Source of the DNA: Celerinatantimonas sp046054195
Lineage (GTDB): Bacteria; Pseudomonadota; Gammaproteobacteria; Enterobacterales; Celerinatantimonadaceae
DNA length: 64,000 nt
NCBI RefSeq assembly: GCF_046054195.1
Contig: NZ_JBEQCS010000003.1
Coordinates: 62,001-126,000, forward strand
Direction of reading: 5' to 3'
This document shows positions 28,660 through 37,465 of this stretch, piece after piece. Within the stretch, counting starts at the first letter, position 1, and every line of letters begins with the position of its first letter. A model generated the notes under the pieces. The model saw only the letters and a list, made by a program, of their open reading frames with translations. It was not told the DNA's origin and ran no database searches. The translations under genes were made by a program, and so were the position numbers.

Positions 28660-29022
28660 CTGAATTCATAAAACCCTTAATAAAAAGTAGGGTTCAACTA
28701 TACACAATCGCCGCTTTTCTCGCTACCCACGGCTTGTTATTACTTGGCTATTGCACGGCTAAAACCATCATGAAAAATCATCTTTGAAACAAAAATTCCA
28801 TGTAGATCTGAGAGTAAGCTTTCGTCCATAGATAAAATCGCTAAACGTCCTACAAAAGTAGTCATACCAATAATTATGCGAATTAGTACATAATTTTATC
28901 AATAACTGTTTACATAAAGTACAATATAGTGATTGGCGGCACACTTCTTTTTGTTTGTCCTGCATACGATAACGAAATAAAGCACTAAGTTGCTTTTCTG
29001 ATTTTGTCATAGGGATAAAGTT
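28660..29022. other. Divergent rnb / sugar transporter intergenic region
   Basis: 363 bp, A/T-rich, between the divergent rnb and GPH (sugar:cation symporter) transporter genes. It must hold both promoters. I see no clear CRP box or sugar-repressor palindrome. An 80-codon minus-strand ORF at 28768-29010 has biased, Cys/Tyr-rich composition without a ribosome site and I do not accept it. Confidence 0.5.
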
Positions 29023-30441
29023 ATGGAAAAATTCAAGTTATCAGTGCTAGAAAAAGTTGGTTTTGGTAGTGGGGATATGGCTGTAAATGTCGTTATTTCC
29101 TCAATGATGCTCATTATCACCTTTTTCTATACAGACATATTCGGTTTAAAAGCTAGCGATTTAGCAATGCTTTTCATTGTGGTTCGGTTGATTGATGCTG
29201 TGACAGACCCAATGATGGGGATCATTACCGATAAATTCAAAACTCGATGGGGTCGTTATCGTCCTTACTTTTTAATATTGGCTGTGCCATTTGGGATATC
29301 TGTATTTTTAACGTTTAGTACACCAGATGTCGCGTACAACTTAAAACTGGTTTATGCCTACGCCACCTATATTCTGGTCACCCTTATTTTCACCGCTGTT
29401 ACTATTCCTTATATTTCCCTTATCGGTGTCTTAACCAATGACCCACAACAGAGGTTGTCAGCGAATGGTTATCGTCTGTTTTTAGCCAAAGTCGCGGCAT
29501 TTCTTGTCACGATTATCGTTCCTCAACTTTCAGCATCTTGGGGCGAAGGGAATATGCAGATGGGCTATAAAATTTCGATGGGGTTAATGGGATTAATGGC
29601 AACAGTGCTATTTTTATTCTGTTTTTTCACCACGAAAGAACGACTTGAACATCAGCCAGAAAAAATCTCAGTTTGGCATCAAGCCAAAGTATTGGCAAAA
29701 AATGACCAATGGCTGCTGCTATGTTTTGCTTGTGTGACGGGCACTGTAGGTTATGTGATTCGAGGTTCTGTTGCTGCTTATTACGCTAAATATTATCTAG
29801 GCGGAGGAGCAGGGATGATCTCAGACTTCTTAGCCACTGGGGTGACTGCATCAATTTTAGCGATGGTTGCATCCACTTGGATTACTAAACGTTTTTGCAA
29901 AATTAAGCTATTTCGTTACAGCCAAATTGGTGTGGCTATCTTAAGTGTACTGATGTTCTTCACTGTCGGACAAAAAGACATCGCTTGGGCATTCGTATTG
30001 TATTTTATTCTCTCATTTGTCGTTGATTTACATGCGCCGGTTTTCTGGTCTGCGATCGCTGAAGCCGTCGATTATGGCAAAGTGAAAAATGGAGAAAGAG
30101 CTTCAGGGTTATCATTTGGAGGCATATCATTTTGTCAGAAGTTCGGAATGGGGATTGCAGGCGCCATTGTTGGCTGGCTATTAACCTACTTCAATTACGA
30201 ACCGAACCAAGCTCAGACAGCATTTACTCTGACAGGAATCGCGTTAATGTTATCAATTATTCCGGGATTCTTTCATCTGTTGATGGGTCTGTGCATGTTT
30301 AAATACAAAATTACTGATGCATTCTATAACGAAATGCTCGAAACAGATGCTCTGGCTCATGAGGTAAATGAAGATGTCATCTTAGATACTGGGTCTAAAT
30401 CTGATGACTCTCACCATGATCACCCAGCGTTTTCAAAATAG
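29023..30441 (+). CDS. GPH-family (glycoside-pentoside-hexuronide):cation symporter
   Basis: 472-aa MFS-type transporter with 12 predicted TM helices. The signature DAVTDPMMGIITDKFKTRWG followed by RYRPYF is diagnostic of the GPH family (YicJ, YagG, XynT, MelB). The C-terminal cytoplasmic tail ends in a His/Asp-rich stretch (DDSHHDHP). It imports a glycoside or short oligosaccharide with Na+ or H+. The gene lies 9 bp before a GH43 glycosidase, which suggests arabino- or xylo-oligosaccharides as the substrate. SD GGGATAAAG upstream. No sugar-specific regulator is adjacent. Confidence 0.9.
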   Translation: MEKFKLSVLEKVGFGSGDMAVNVVISSMMLIITFFYTDIFGLKASDLAMLFIVVRLIDAVTDPMMGIITDKFKTRWGRYRPYFLILAVPFGISVFLTFSTPDVAYNLKLVYAYATYILVTLIFTAVTIPYISLIGVLTNDPQQRLSANGYRLFLAKVAAFLVTIIVPQLSASWGEGNMQMGYKISMGLMGLMATVLFLFCFFTTKERLEHQPEKISVWHQAKVLAKNDQWLLLCFACVTGTVGYVIRGSVAAYYAKYYLGGGAGMISDFLATGVTASILAMVASTWITKRFCKIKLFRYSQIGVAILSVLMFFTVGQKDIAWAFVLYFILSFVVDLHAPVFWSAIAEAVDYGKVKNGERASGLSFGGISFCQKFGMGIAGAIVGWLLTYFNYEPNQAQTAFTLTGIALMLSIIPGFFHLLMGLCMFKYKITDAFYNEMLETDALAHEVNEDVILDTGSKSDDSHHDHPAFSK

Positions 30442-30450
30442 GGGAGTAAT

Positions 30451-31386
30451 ATGTCGTATCCTAAACCGTTTATTTTACAGCGTGCCGACCCACATATGTC
30501 AAAAGGGCCTGATGATTACTACTATTTTACTGCGTCTGTGCCACAGTATGACAGAATTGAACTTAGAAGAGCTGAGCACATTGATGAGTTACCCAGTGCG
30601 CCAGCTACTGATATTTGGCACGCTCCGGATTCAGGCCCTTATAGTTCGTTGATTTGGGCGCCAGAGCTGCATTATCTATTTGATCAGTGGGTCATCTATT
30701 TTGCCGCGGCACCTAATCGGGATATTGTTGATGGGCTTTTTCAGCATCGCATGTATGCCGTTGGCAATAAAAGTAAAAATCCATTTGCTACCGATTGGGA
30801 GTTTTTGGGACAAGTTGATTCAGGGATAGACACATTTTGCCTTGATGCAACTCACTTTGAACATAACGGCCAATCCTATTATGTGTGGGCGCAAAAAGAT
30901 AATGAGATCCCTGGTAATTCAAATTTGTACATCTCAACGTTAAGTTCACCCACTCAATTGGCTAATTCCCCTGTGCGGTTAAGTATTCCGGATAAGCCAT
31001 GGGAGCAGCGCGGATTTAAAGTCAATGAAGGGCCAGCGGCACTGATTCGTAATGGGAAAGTAATGATCACGTATTCAGCCAGCGCTACGGATGAAAACTA
31101 TTGCATGGGGCTCTTATGGGCAGACCAAGACGCCGATTTGCTAGATGCTTCAAATTGGCATAAATCAGATGAGCCAATATTTACAACAAACTATAATCAG
31201 GAAATTTTTGGACCAGGTCATAACAGTTTCGTTACAGACGAGCAGGGGAACGACTTATTAGTATACCACGCACGTAATTATACGGAGATCGAAGGAGACC
31301 CTTTGTGGGATCCCAATAGGCATACCCGTATTCAAACCGTTCATTATGATAATGAAGGATTAGTCGAACTAGGTGAAGCGCTCTAA
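30451..31386 (+). CDS. Glycoside hydrolase family 43 (arabinosidase/xylosidase)
   Basis: 311-aa five-bladed beta-propeller GH43 enzyme, probably alpha-L-arabinofuranosidase or beta-xylosidase. Predicted catalytic residues: Asp13 in RADPHM (general base), Asp132 in CLDATHF (pKa modulator) and Glu193 in KVNEGPAAL (general acid). No signal peptide, so it is cytoplasmic and acts on sugar imported by the preceding transporter. No carbohydrate-binding module. The pair is a minimal hemicellulose or pectin side-chain utilisation unit, suggesting plant- or alga-derived sugars in the habitat. Confidence 0.88.
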   Translation: MSYPKPFILQRADPHMSKGPDDYYYFTASVPQYDRIELRRAEHIDELPSAPATDIWHAPDSGPYSSLIWAPELHYLFDQWVIYFAAAPNRDIVDGLFQHRMYAVGNKSKNPFATDWEFLGQVDSGIDTFCLDATHFEHNGQSYYVWAQKDNEIPGNSNLYISTLSSPTQLANSPVRLSIPDKPWEQRGFKVNEGPAALIRNGKVMITYSASATDENYCMGLLWADQDADLLDASNWHKSDEPIFTTNYNQEIFGPGHNSFVTDEQGNDLLVYHARNYTEIEGDPLWDPNRHTRIQTVHYDNEGLVELGEAL

Positions 31387-31430
31387 TAAGAGCTAAAACT
31401 TAGGGTAAGCTAGCTTAGATAAATAAACAG

Positions 31431-31459
31431 AGGTGAGTAGCAATGCTACTTGCCTTTTT
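31431..31459 (+). terminator. Terminator after the GH43 gene
   Basis: AGGTGAGTAGC/GCTACTTGCCT hairpin with one mismatch, followed by TTTTTC. Confidence 0.8.
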
Positions 31460-31482
31460 CATTTTTGCAGTAGATAAACGAT

Positions 31483-31559
31483 TGGTACGACTGAGTGGAC
31501 TCGAACCACCGACCCCCACCATGTCAAGGTGGTGCTCTAACCAACTGAGCTACAGTCGT
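31483..31559 (-). tRNA. tRNA-Val (GAC), copy 3 of the array
   Basis: 77 nt including an encoded CCA. Acceptor ACGACTG/CAGTCGT, D-arm GCTC/GAGC, anticodon loop TTGACAT giving anticodon GAC, and T-arm with TTCGAGT. It matches E. coli tRNA-Val2 closely. Last of three tandem copies on one minus-strand transcript. Confidence 0.97.
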
Positions 31560-31580
31560 ATAATAGAAGATTAAGATGTT

Positions 31581-31657
31581 TGGTACGACTGAGTGGACTC
31601 GAACCACCGACCCCCACCATGTCAAGGTGATGCTCTAACCAACTGAGCTACAGTCGT
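31581..31657 (-). tRNA. tRNA-Val (GAC), copy 2 of the array
   Basis: 77 nt with CCA. Identical to copy 3 except that the first base of the anticodon stem is T instead of C, giving a U27-G43 wobble pair. The stem remains closed, so it should be functional. 21-nt spacer to copy 3. Confidence 0.96.
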
Positions 31658-31679
31658 ACAATCATAATCTGTGTCTTTC

Positions 31680-31756
31680 TGGTACGACCGAGTGGACTCG
31701 AACCACCGACCCCCACCATGTCAAGGTGGTGCTCTAACCAACTGAGCTACGGTCGT
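31680..31756 (-). tRNA. tRNA-Val (GAC), copy 1 of the array
   Basis: 77 nt with CCA. It has a compensated acceptor change, ACGACCG/CGGTCGT, relative to the other copies. First gene of the array, next to the promoter. Confidence 0.97.
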
Positions 31757-31776
31757 ACAACCGCGAAAGCGAGCGT

Positions 31777-31805
31777 ATATTAGCGAGAGGGGGATGATGG
31801 CGCAA
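31777..31805 (-). promoter_or_regulatory. Promoter of the tRNA-Val array
   Basis: On the minus strand: -35 TTGCGC (31800-31805), a 17-bp spacer, and -10 TAATAT (31777-31782). A G/C-rich discriminator follows, typical of stringently controlled stable-RNA promoters. It lies about 20 bp upstream of the first tRNA. Confidence 0.8.
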
Positions 31806-32073
31806 GTAGTTTTTTCCAGATTGAGAGCTAGTTGTCCAATCCATAACCGTTTTAGATATCAATGTGATCCATTGCCAACGTAGCCTCGATTGATTTTCAG
31901 TCACTTTTGTAAAAGTTGCCCTGATGAACCGAAAGTGATTGCGTCTGCTGTTTATTTTTAATACTAATAAAAAGGCATCCTTAATAAACTGGAATCAAGT
32001 AGAACCCATCTAAGACATAAAATAATAAATTTGGATGCAAAGGATTTTGCACACACAATAGAAGGAATTTTGA
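31806..32073. other. Leader region of putP
   Basis: With the tRNA promoter this makes a 317-bp gap. It must contain the plus-strand putP promoter. AAGGAATTTTGA serves as the putP ribosome site. I see no identifiable operator; a half CRP-like TGTGA near 31862 lacks its second half. Confidence 0.5.
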
Positions 32074-33573
32074 ATGGATCGATCGACAATGGCTATCAGC
32101 CTGACATTCGTGGTTTATTTAGTCGCGATGCTTATTATTGGCTATTATGCTTATCTTCGAACAAAAAACTCATCTGACTACTTTTTAGGAGGAAGGTCGT
32201 TAGGGCCATGGCCTGCTGCCTTGTCTGCAGGTGCATCAGATATGAGTGGGTGGTTATTGCTTGGATTACCAGGCTTGGCCTATGCTACAGGTGTCTCATC
32301 CATATGGTTACCTGTTGGGTTATTAATTGGGACATGGTTGAATTGGCTTATTTGTGCAAAACGTCTGCGAACTTTTACAATTGTAGCTTCCGATTCACTG
32401 ACTATTCCTGAGTATTTCGCGAATCGATTTAAAGACTCAAAGAAAATTCTGCAAACTATTTCCGCCTGCTTTATTTTGCTCTTTTTCCTAATCTATACAG
32501 GTTCTGGTTTGGTCAGTGGTGGTAAATTATTTCATACAGTATTTGGTTTAAATTACCACTGGGCAGTAGTTGCCGGGACGCTTTGTATTGTTAGCTATAC
32601 GTTGTTTGGCGGGTTTCTGGCGGTATCGTGGACTGATTTGGTACAAGGCCTGCTGATGTCTCTGGCTTTAGTCGTTGTGCCAATCATAGCTATTCAAACA
32701 GATGGCTATTCTACCTTGGGTAGTGGCTTAAGAGCAGTTAATCCTAACTTATTGAATGTCTTTAAAGATCTCAATGGCGACCCAATTTCAGCTATTAGTA
32801 TTATTTCATTGTTAGCTTGGGGTTTAGGTTATTTTGGACAGCCGCATATTTTAGCGCGTTTTAACGCTACTCGTTCTAACAAAGACATTAAAAAGGCTAG
32901 ACGTATCGCCGTATCATGGACTGCAATATCAATGATCGGTTCTGTCTGTGTTGGGATTGCTGGTATTTTATATGTGTTATCGACTCAAGGTAGTCCCCTG
33001 GCAGATAAAGAAACCGTATTCATGGTTTTGGTAAATACGCTATTCAATCCAATTGTTGCAGGTATTTTATTGGCAGCTGTATTAGCGGCGATTATGAGTA
33101 CTGCTGACTCACAGTTACTTGTTTCTTCATCCGCTATTGCCGAAGATATCTATGGCAAGTGGATTCGCCCTCACGCTAGTCAGGAAGAAATCGTTTTAGT
33201 CGGCCGGATAGGGGTCGTCGTTTTATCGCTGGCAGCAATGGGACTTGCAATGGACCCTGGCAGTTCCGTTTTAGGGTTAGTGAGTTATGCATGGGCTGGA
33301 TTTGGTGCAGCATTTGGCCCGGCACTGATTATCTCACTATTTTGGCCTAGAATGAACCAACATGGCGCATTAGCCGGCGTGTTAGTTGGTGGTATCACTG
33401 TGATTGTCTGGAAACAGATCTCAGGTGGAATTTTTGATTTATACGAAATTGTGCCCGGATTTATTCTCTCTATTGTTGCAATTGTGATTGTATCGCTCAT
33501 CACTCCTGCACCAAATAAAGAAGTCCAAGAGCAGTACGACGAATATCAAAAGCAGTTACAAAGCGATGCCTAA
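32074..33573 (+). CDS. putP: Sodium/proline symporter PutP
   Basis: 499-aa member of the solute:sodium symporter family with about 13 TM helices. The blocks DYFLGGRSLGPWPAALSAGA, DMSGWLLLGLPG and GYFGQPHILARF match PutP. It imports proline with Na+ for nutrition and osmoprotection. No putA is nearby. Followed by a good terminator at 33579-33605. Confidence 0.93.
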   Translation: MDRSTMAISLTFVVYLVAMLIIGYYAYLRTKNSSDYFLGGRSLGPWPAALSAGASDMSGWLLLGLPGLAYATGVSSIWLPVGLLIGTWLNWLICAKRLRTFTIVASDSLTIPEYFANRFKDSKKILQTISACFILLFFLIYTGSGLVSGGKLFHTVFGLNYHWAVVAGTLCIVSYTLFGGFLAVSWTDLVQGLLMSLALVVVPIIAIQTDGYSTLGSGLRAVNPNLLNVFKDLNGDPISAISIISLLAWGLGYFGQPHILARFNATRSNKDIKKARRIAVSWTAISMIGSVCVGIAGILYVLSTQGSPLADKETVFMVLVNTLFNPIVAGILLAAVLAAIMSTADSQLLVSSSAIAEDIYGKWIRPHASQEEIVLVGRIGVVVLSLAAMGLAMDPGSSVLGLVSYAWAGFGAAFGPALIISLFWPRMNQHGALAGVLVGGITVIVWKQISGGIFDLYEIVPGFILSIVAIVIVSLITPAPNKEVQEQYDEYQKQLQSDA

Positions 33574-33578
33574 TACAA

Positions 33579-33606
33579 AAAGCCACCTTTACGAGGTGGC
33601 TTTTCA
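33579..33606 (+). terminator. Terminator after putP
   Basis: AAAGCCACCT/AGGTGGCTTTT hairpin ending in a T run, between the convergent putP and cheV. Confidence 0.85.
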
Positions 33607-33629
33607 TTTCATTGATTCGTTAAAAAAGA

Positions 33630-34550
33630 TTAACGACCAGCGACGCCGGCGCTAACCGTTCCATTTTCGATGTGATTTGCACCACGAAGCATCCCCTGAA
33701 TTAATTCAGCAGCATCAAATTTAGTTAACGCTTCGTTTGCTCCAACTTGATGGGCTCGGTCTACACTAATCTCACTCGATAAAGAAGTATGTAAAATAAT
33801 ATATGATTTTGCTATATTTGGGTGGCTACGCACTTCAAAAGCTAACTCGTAACCATCTAATCCAGGCATTTCGATATCACTCACCAGGATATCAATACTG
33901 TTATCAGTGGCTGTTGATTTTAACATCATCTCTAGCGCTGTTGAACCATCGGCACAAACCTCAAATGGCACGTTCACATATTCAAGCGCTTCAGATAACT
34001 GTCGGCGTGCAACAGAAGAGTCATCTACAACCAATATACGATGTTCTCTAAGTTTGGCTCTATCTGCAGCATCAATATTGGCATGCAGATGATCTTCAGA
34101 AGTAGGGTAGATATGTGATAAAAGCATTTCAATATCAATCAACTGCACCATCTGCTTTTCAAATTCTGTCACGCCAAGAACATAAGCTGATCGACCTACG
34201 GCCGTAGGAGCAGGGTGGATATTGCGCCAATTACATTCAATAATCCGGTCAATTTTACGAACCAAAAAACCAACAAGTTGACGCTGACAATCCGTGACAA
34301 TAATGAAGCACTGCTTATATTCTTCTTTCTGAATGCTACGATACCCCACGGCACAAGCCATATCGATAATGGGAATTGTCTTACCCCTAAATGGGGTAGA
34401 GCCGATAACATAAGGATGAGATTGAGGAAGAATCGTTAAATGCTGATAAGGGATAATTTCACGGACTTTTAAAGTGCCTAAGGCAAATGTCTGCTGCAGA
34501 GTTAATTTAAACAGCAATAGCCCCTGAGACTGCTGGCTGCTTTGCTTCAT
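33630..34550 (-). CDS. cheV: Chemotaxis coupling/response-regulator protein CheV
   Basis: 306 aa. An N-terminal CheW-like coupling domain (about residues 15-150) is fused to a C-terminal receiver domain. The receiver has ILVVDDSSVARRQL, the phospho-acceptor Asp in VSDIEMPGLDG and the conserved Thr in LHTSLS. The start at 34550 has AAAGGAATT upstream; a TTG at 34565 lies within that ribosome site. It links chemoreceptors to CheA and tunes adaptation. Stand-alone, as is usual for cheV paralogues. Confidence 0.93.
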   Translation of the reverse strand: MKQSSQQSQGLLLFKLTLQQTFALGTLKVREIIPYQHLTILPQSHPYVIGSTPFRGKTIPIIDMACAVGYRSIQKEEYKQCFIIVTDCQRQLVGFLVRKIDRIIECNWRNIHPAPTAVGRSAYVLGVTEFEKQMVQLIDIEMLLSHIYPTSEDHLHANIDAADRAKLREHRILVVDDSSVARRQLSEALEYVNVPFEVCADGSTALEMMLKSTATDNSIDILVSDIEMPGLDGYELAFEVRSHPNIAKSYIILHTSLSSEISVDRAHQVGANEALTKFDAAELIQGMLRGANHIENGTVSAGVAGR

Positions 34551-34785
34551 ATAAATTCCTTTCAATAATCAGCTCGCCGCAGATAAACGGCATGCTCACC
34601 ACAATTGTAGCATTTATTATACAGAAACTTTGATGAAGATGAAATTTCTTACAGATCAGATAGATAACTTGCCAAAAATAACAAAAGAGTCATTATCAGA
34701 AAACTGTCTGAGTTTAAGAAACTCAGACCACAGTATTTATCAGAACAGTTAATCATTCACACAAGAAAACAAAGAGAAATGAACG

Positions 34786-35181
34786 CTATGCGCATTTTCT
34801 CTCATATATTTTCTTAAAAATGAATTTGATTTTTTTGTCTAAGGTCACTTGGCTAAATGGTTTTACGATATAGCCATTTACACCCGCCTGAGCAGCTTCG
34901 ACAATTTGTTCTCGCTTCGTTTCAGCTGTTACCATTAGTACTGGCAATTCATCAATACTCTTGGTTTCACGAATAGCTTTTAGCAGTTCCAAGCCATTCA
35001 TGTTTGGCATGTTCCAATCAGTAATCACTAAATCAAATCGTGTGTGTTTTAGCTGAGCTATGGCATGTACGCCGTCTTCGGCCATTTCGATGTCTTCAAT
35101 CCCTAACTCTTTTAAGATGTTTTTAATAATCCTTCTCATGGTCGAAAAATCATCAACAACTAATACTTTTAAATTCTTCAT
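34786..35181 (-). CDS. cheY: CheY-type chemotaxis response regulator
   Basis: 131-aa single-domain receiver nearly superimposable on E. coli CheY. Acidic pair Asp10/Asp11, phospho-acceptor Asp55 (ITDWNMPN), Thr85, the FliM-interaction Tyr104 and Lys107. The VVDDFSTMRRI and WNMPNMNGLELL blocks identify CheY rather than a generic receiver. It stands alone, outside a flagellar cluster, so it may be a paralogue. 235 bp upstream of cheV on the same strand, probably independently transcribed. Confidence 0.88.
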   Translation of the reverse strand: MKNLKVLVVDDFSTMRRIIKNILKELGIEDIEMAEDGVHAIAQLKHTRFDLVITDWNMPNMNGLELLKAIRETKSIDELPVLMVTAETKREQIVEAAQAGVNGYIVKPFSQVTLDKKIKFIFKKIYERKCA

Positions 35182-35639
35182 GGATGCTATTTATACAACT
35201 GTTATTTAATATAATGAAAACAAATTTATTTTAACATTTTTATTATGTATTTAGAAGCCAAGTTATGCCTTGTTTCAAGGTTTAAATGTTATATACAGCT
35301 TCTGATTAGAATCAAAGTGACTTAATATTTCAGATGGAAAAACATACTTTCATAATTTATACAATTACCCTTTAAATATTTTAACATGTTGATTTTTAAT
35401 CATTTATTTTTATTTCGGAGTGATTTCATAAATTATAAAAACTTTATAGTGCCTTTTGTCTGTAATTTTAATGAAACTCATAATATCATCAATAAACTTA
35501 ACCATCTAATTAATGAGATTCAGTGATTTTTCATCTTCGTATATACTTAATATTGACAAATATCACTAGGACATAACACTCGCCTATAACTTGTTCTTTA
35601 TATTAATTTGAACCGTGTGTAAGAGGTATAAGAGTATCA
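35182..35639. other. A/T-rich intergenic region before the COG0523 GTPase gene
   Basis: 458 bp, strongly A/T-rich, divergent between cheY and the GTPase gene. It must hold two promoters. TTGACA at 35553-35558 is a candidate -35 for the GTPase gene. I looked for a Zur-type palindrome and could not recognise one. No ORF. Confidence 0.5.
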
Positions 35640-36659
35640 ATGAACACGAATCATCCTATTCTTAGGGTACCAACTAACGTAGTCACTGGCTTTCTTGGTG
35701 TTGGAAAAACCTCTGCTATCTTAAATTTGATTAAGCAAAAGCCCCAAAATGAACGATGGGCAATACTTGTAAACGAATTTGGTGAAATAGGTATTGATGG
35801 TAGCCTGATACGCGGACAAGGTAACATAAAGCAGCAAATATTTGTGAGGGAAGTTCCGGGTGGTTGTATGTGCTGTTCAGCTGGCGTTCCAATGCAGATT
35901 GCTTTAAATCAATTACTCAAGCAATCAAGACCAGATCGCCTTCTAATAGAACCTACAGGACTTGGTCATCCCAAAGAAGTGATGCAAACTCTTAAAGCTG
36001 AAAATTTCTCAGAGATTCTTTCAATACAAAAGACCATTACGTTAGTTGATGCCCGGCATCTGAACGATCCTCGTTATACGAATCATGATACTTTTAATCA
36101 GCAAATAGCAATTGCTGACACAATCATTGCCAATAAAGCAGATTTATATCAAGAATCAGATAAAGAACTTTTGTACCGTTACGTTAAAGATAGGGGACAA
36201 CGCAATGCAAAAATTCTTTTTTCGTCCTATGGAAATATTCCTATTAACGAATTGATGGGCATAACTCAGCAGGTGAAGCAGCAAATTAGCCAAGTAATTA
36301 CGCATATCTATCAACAAAAATCGTTAAAAACTAGCGGACAAAACATACTGCAAAGAGAAATACAAAGGTCATCAAAAAACGATGAGGGATTTAAAAGTAT
36401 TGGTTGGCAATTTGCTAGTACCGAATTGTTTGATTATCAGCAATTACGTCTTGTTTTAGAAAAAATCAACGTGGAAAGACTAAAGGTTGCTGTTATTACA
36501 AATAGAGGATTATTTGGATATAACTCAACTACTGATGGCTTGACAGAAACCGCGTTGGCAGACTGTCCAGATAGTCGAATCGAGATAATTTGTAAAACAA
36601 TCGACAATAATTGGGAGACAGATTTGCGATCTTGTTTAATAGCGGAGTCATTGGTTTAA
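35640..36659 (+). CDS. COG0523 (CobW/YjiA/ZagA-like) metal-associated GTPase
   Basis: 339-aa G3E-family P-loop GTPase. Walker A GFLGVGKT (residues 17-24), the metal-binding CxCC motif (Cys76, Cys78, Cys79 in GGCMCC), DARH and NKAD guanine-recognition motifs, and a C-terminal CobW_C domain. Such proteins act as zinc or cobalt metallochaperones. There is no His-rich loop, unlike many zinc-starvation members. The next DNA downstream begins an accessory region within 10 bp, so this is the last core gene on the left of the prophages. Confidence 0.87.
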   Translation: MNTNHPILRVPTNVVTGFLGVGKTSAILNLIKQKPQNERWAILVNEFGEIGIDGSLIRGQGNIKQQIFVREVPGGCMCCSAGVPMQIALNQLLKQSRPDRLLIEPTGLGHPKEVMQTLKAENFSEILSIQKTITLVDARHLNDPRYTNHDTFNQQIAIADTIIANKADLYQESDKELLYRYVKDRGQRNAKILFSSYGNIPINELMGITQQVKQQISQVITHIYQQKSLKTSGQNILQREIQRSSKNDEGFKSIGWQFASTELFDYQQLRLVLEKINVERLKVAVITNRGLFGYNSTTDGLTETALADCPDSRIEIICKTIDNNWETDLRSCLIAESLV

Positions 36660-36666
36660 AGAGCAA

Positions 36667-36785
36667 TTTTTTGTAGGTTTTCGTGTTTAGATATCGAGAT
36701 ATGAAGCCAATGAATTGGATAAAATAGAAAGATAGCTAAATGGGAATAACCTATTTTATGGTAAATAGCACATTATTGTTAAATA
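36667..36785 (+). repeat. Direct repeat R (left copy), 119 bp
   Basis: Roughly 90% identical to 48748-48869, with substitutions mainly near the centre (after GAAGCC) and near the end. It includes a 9-bp inverted repeat, ATAAAATAG/CTATTTTAT, with a loop of about 25 nt. The left copy directly follows the COG0523 GTPase gene; the right copy directly follows the late-operon terminator of element A. Confidence 0.85.
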
Positions 36786-36819
36786 GCGTTTATACATAAA
36801 TAAGACTCGCGATATCTTT

Positions 36820-36849
36820 GTAGCTGTAGCTGTAGCTGTAGCTGTAGCT
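36820..36849 (+). repeat. Hexanucleotide tandem repeat (GTAGCT x5)
   Basis: Five perfect copies of GTAGCT followed by one diverged copy (AAAGCT). It is not inside a recognisable reading frame. Confidence 0.95.
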
Positions 36850-37437
36850 AAAGCTTTAAGAACTTAGCAACTAGTGACCGCTTAACTTCAAATTCATCTT
36901 TGAGTTAACTTTACGCATATATACAACATAAAACGCTGCATAAAAGCATTACCAGAGTTTCATTATTTGCCAAATCGACTATAAAACCATTGAAAAATGC
37001 AACACACAGCAACTGAGCTAAATGGAAACTTCTACGCGCAGAGGTAAAGGCTCAAAGGATGATATTGCGCTTGTCGCTCACAAACCTTCAGGCCGGCATC
37101 GACATTCTTCAGATTCTTTGTGAAAAAAACCAAAAGATGAAATCCAATACACCCGAGCATGATTGGAATTTGTGGCGCTAGGAAAATTCTGTAATTGCGT
37201 GAAGCACAGTGATGTGCAGACATACGTCATGCAGATTAAAGGTTAAGATAAATTAAGAAGTAGCGGTAAATTGAATCTCTTTGGCGTTTCTAAACCTTGG
37301 AGATTAAGAACTATCTTAAAAATCTTCTAGTACGATAATTTGCTGGTAAACGCAAAAAACAGCAGGCTAGTTCAATCTGTTTTATTGGTCATTAGCTCAA
37401 TGCTCTAGCAACAAGTATCTTGTTAGACAAATAATCA

Positions 37438-37465
37438 ATTTAACATAATATACATTAGTCGGGCG
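37438..37465 (+). other. dif-like Xer site 1 (left end of element A)
   Basis: XerD-type arm ATTTAACATAA (37438-37448), identical to the E. coli dif arm, then core TATACA (37449-37454, also identical to E. coli), then a diverged XerC-type arm, TTAGTCGGGCG. The XerC arm abuts the stop codon of the element A repressor gene, so that arm appears to belong to the element and the XerD arm to the chromosome or an older element. Confidence 0.85.

Larger units (their letters stand above)
36660..37437. other. Remnant region left of Xer site 1, probably the right end of an older element
   Basis: 778 bp without an intact gene. It begins with a 119-bp sequence repeated at the right end of element A (48748-48869). 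A hexanucleotide tract follows (36820-36849), then open frames with stops. It ends with ACAAATAATCA directly before Xer site 1, the same flank that precedes site 2. In element A the distance from the repeat to the Xer site is about 825 bp; here it is about 770 bp. I read it as the decayed right end of an earlier A-like element. Confidence 0.5.

Noticed and set aside
28768..29010. 80-codon minus-strand ORF upstream of the GPH transporter
   Set aside because: Cys/Tyr/Phe-rich random-looking composition, no ribosome site, overlaps the promoter region of the divergent genes.
36786..36807. TATACA core with A/T-rich flanks resembling a fourth dif-like site
   Set aside because: Neither flanking arm matches the XerC or XerD arms; a six-base match in A/T-rich DNA is expected by chance.
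37032..37223. 63-codon ORF in the remnant region
   Set aside because: No ribosome site and no similarity to the far-end regulators or any family I recognise; better read as decayed sequence.
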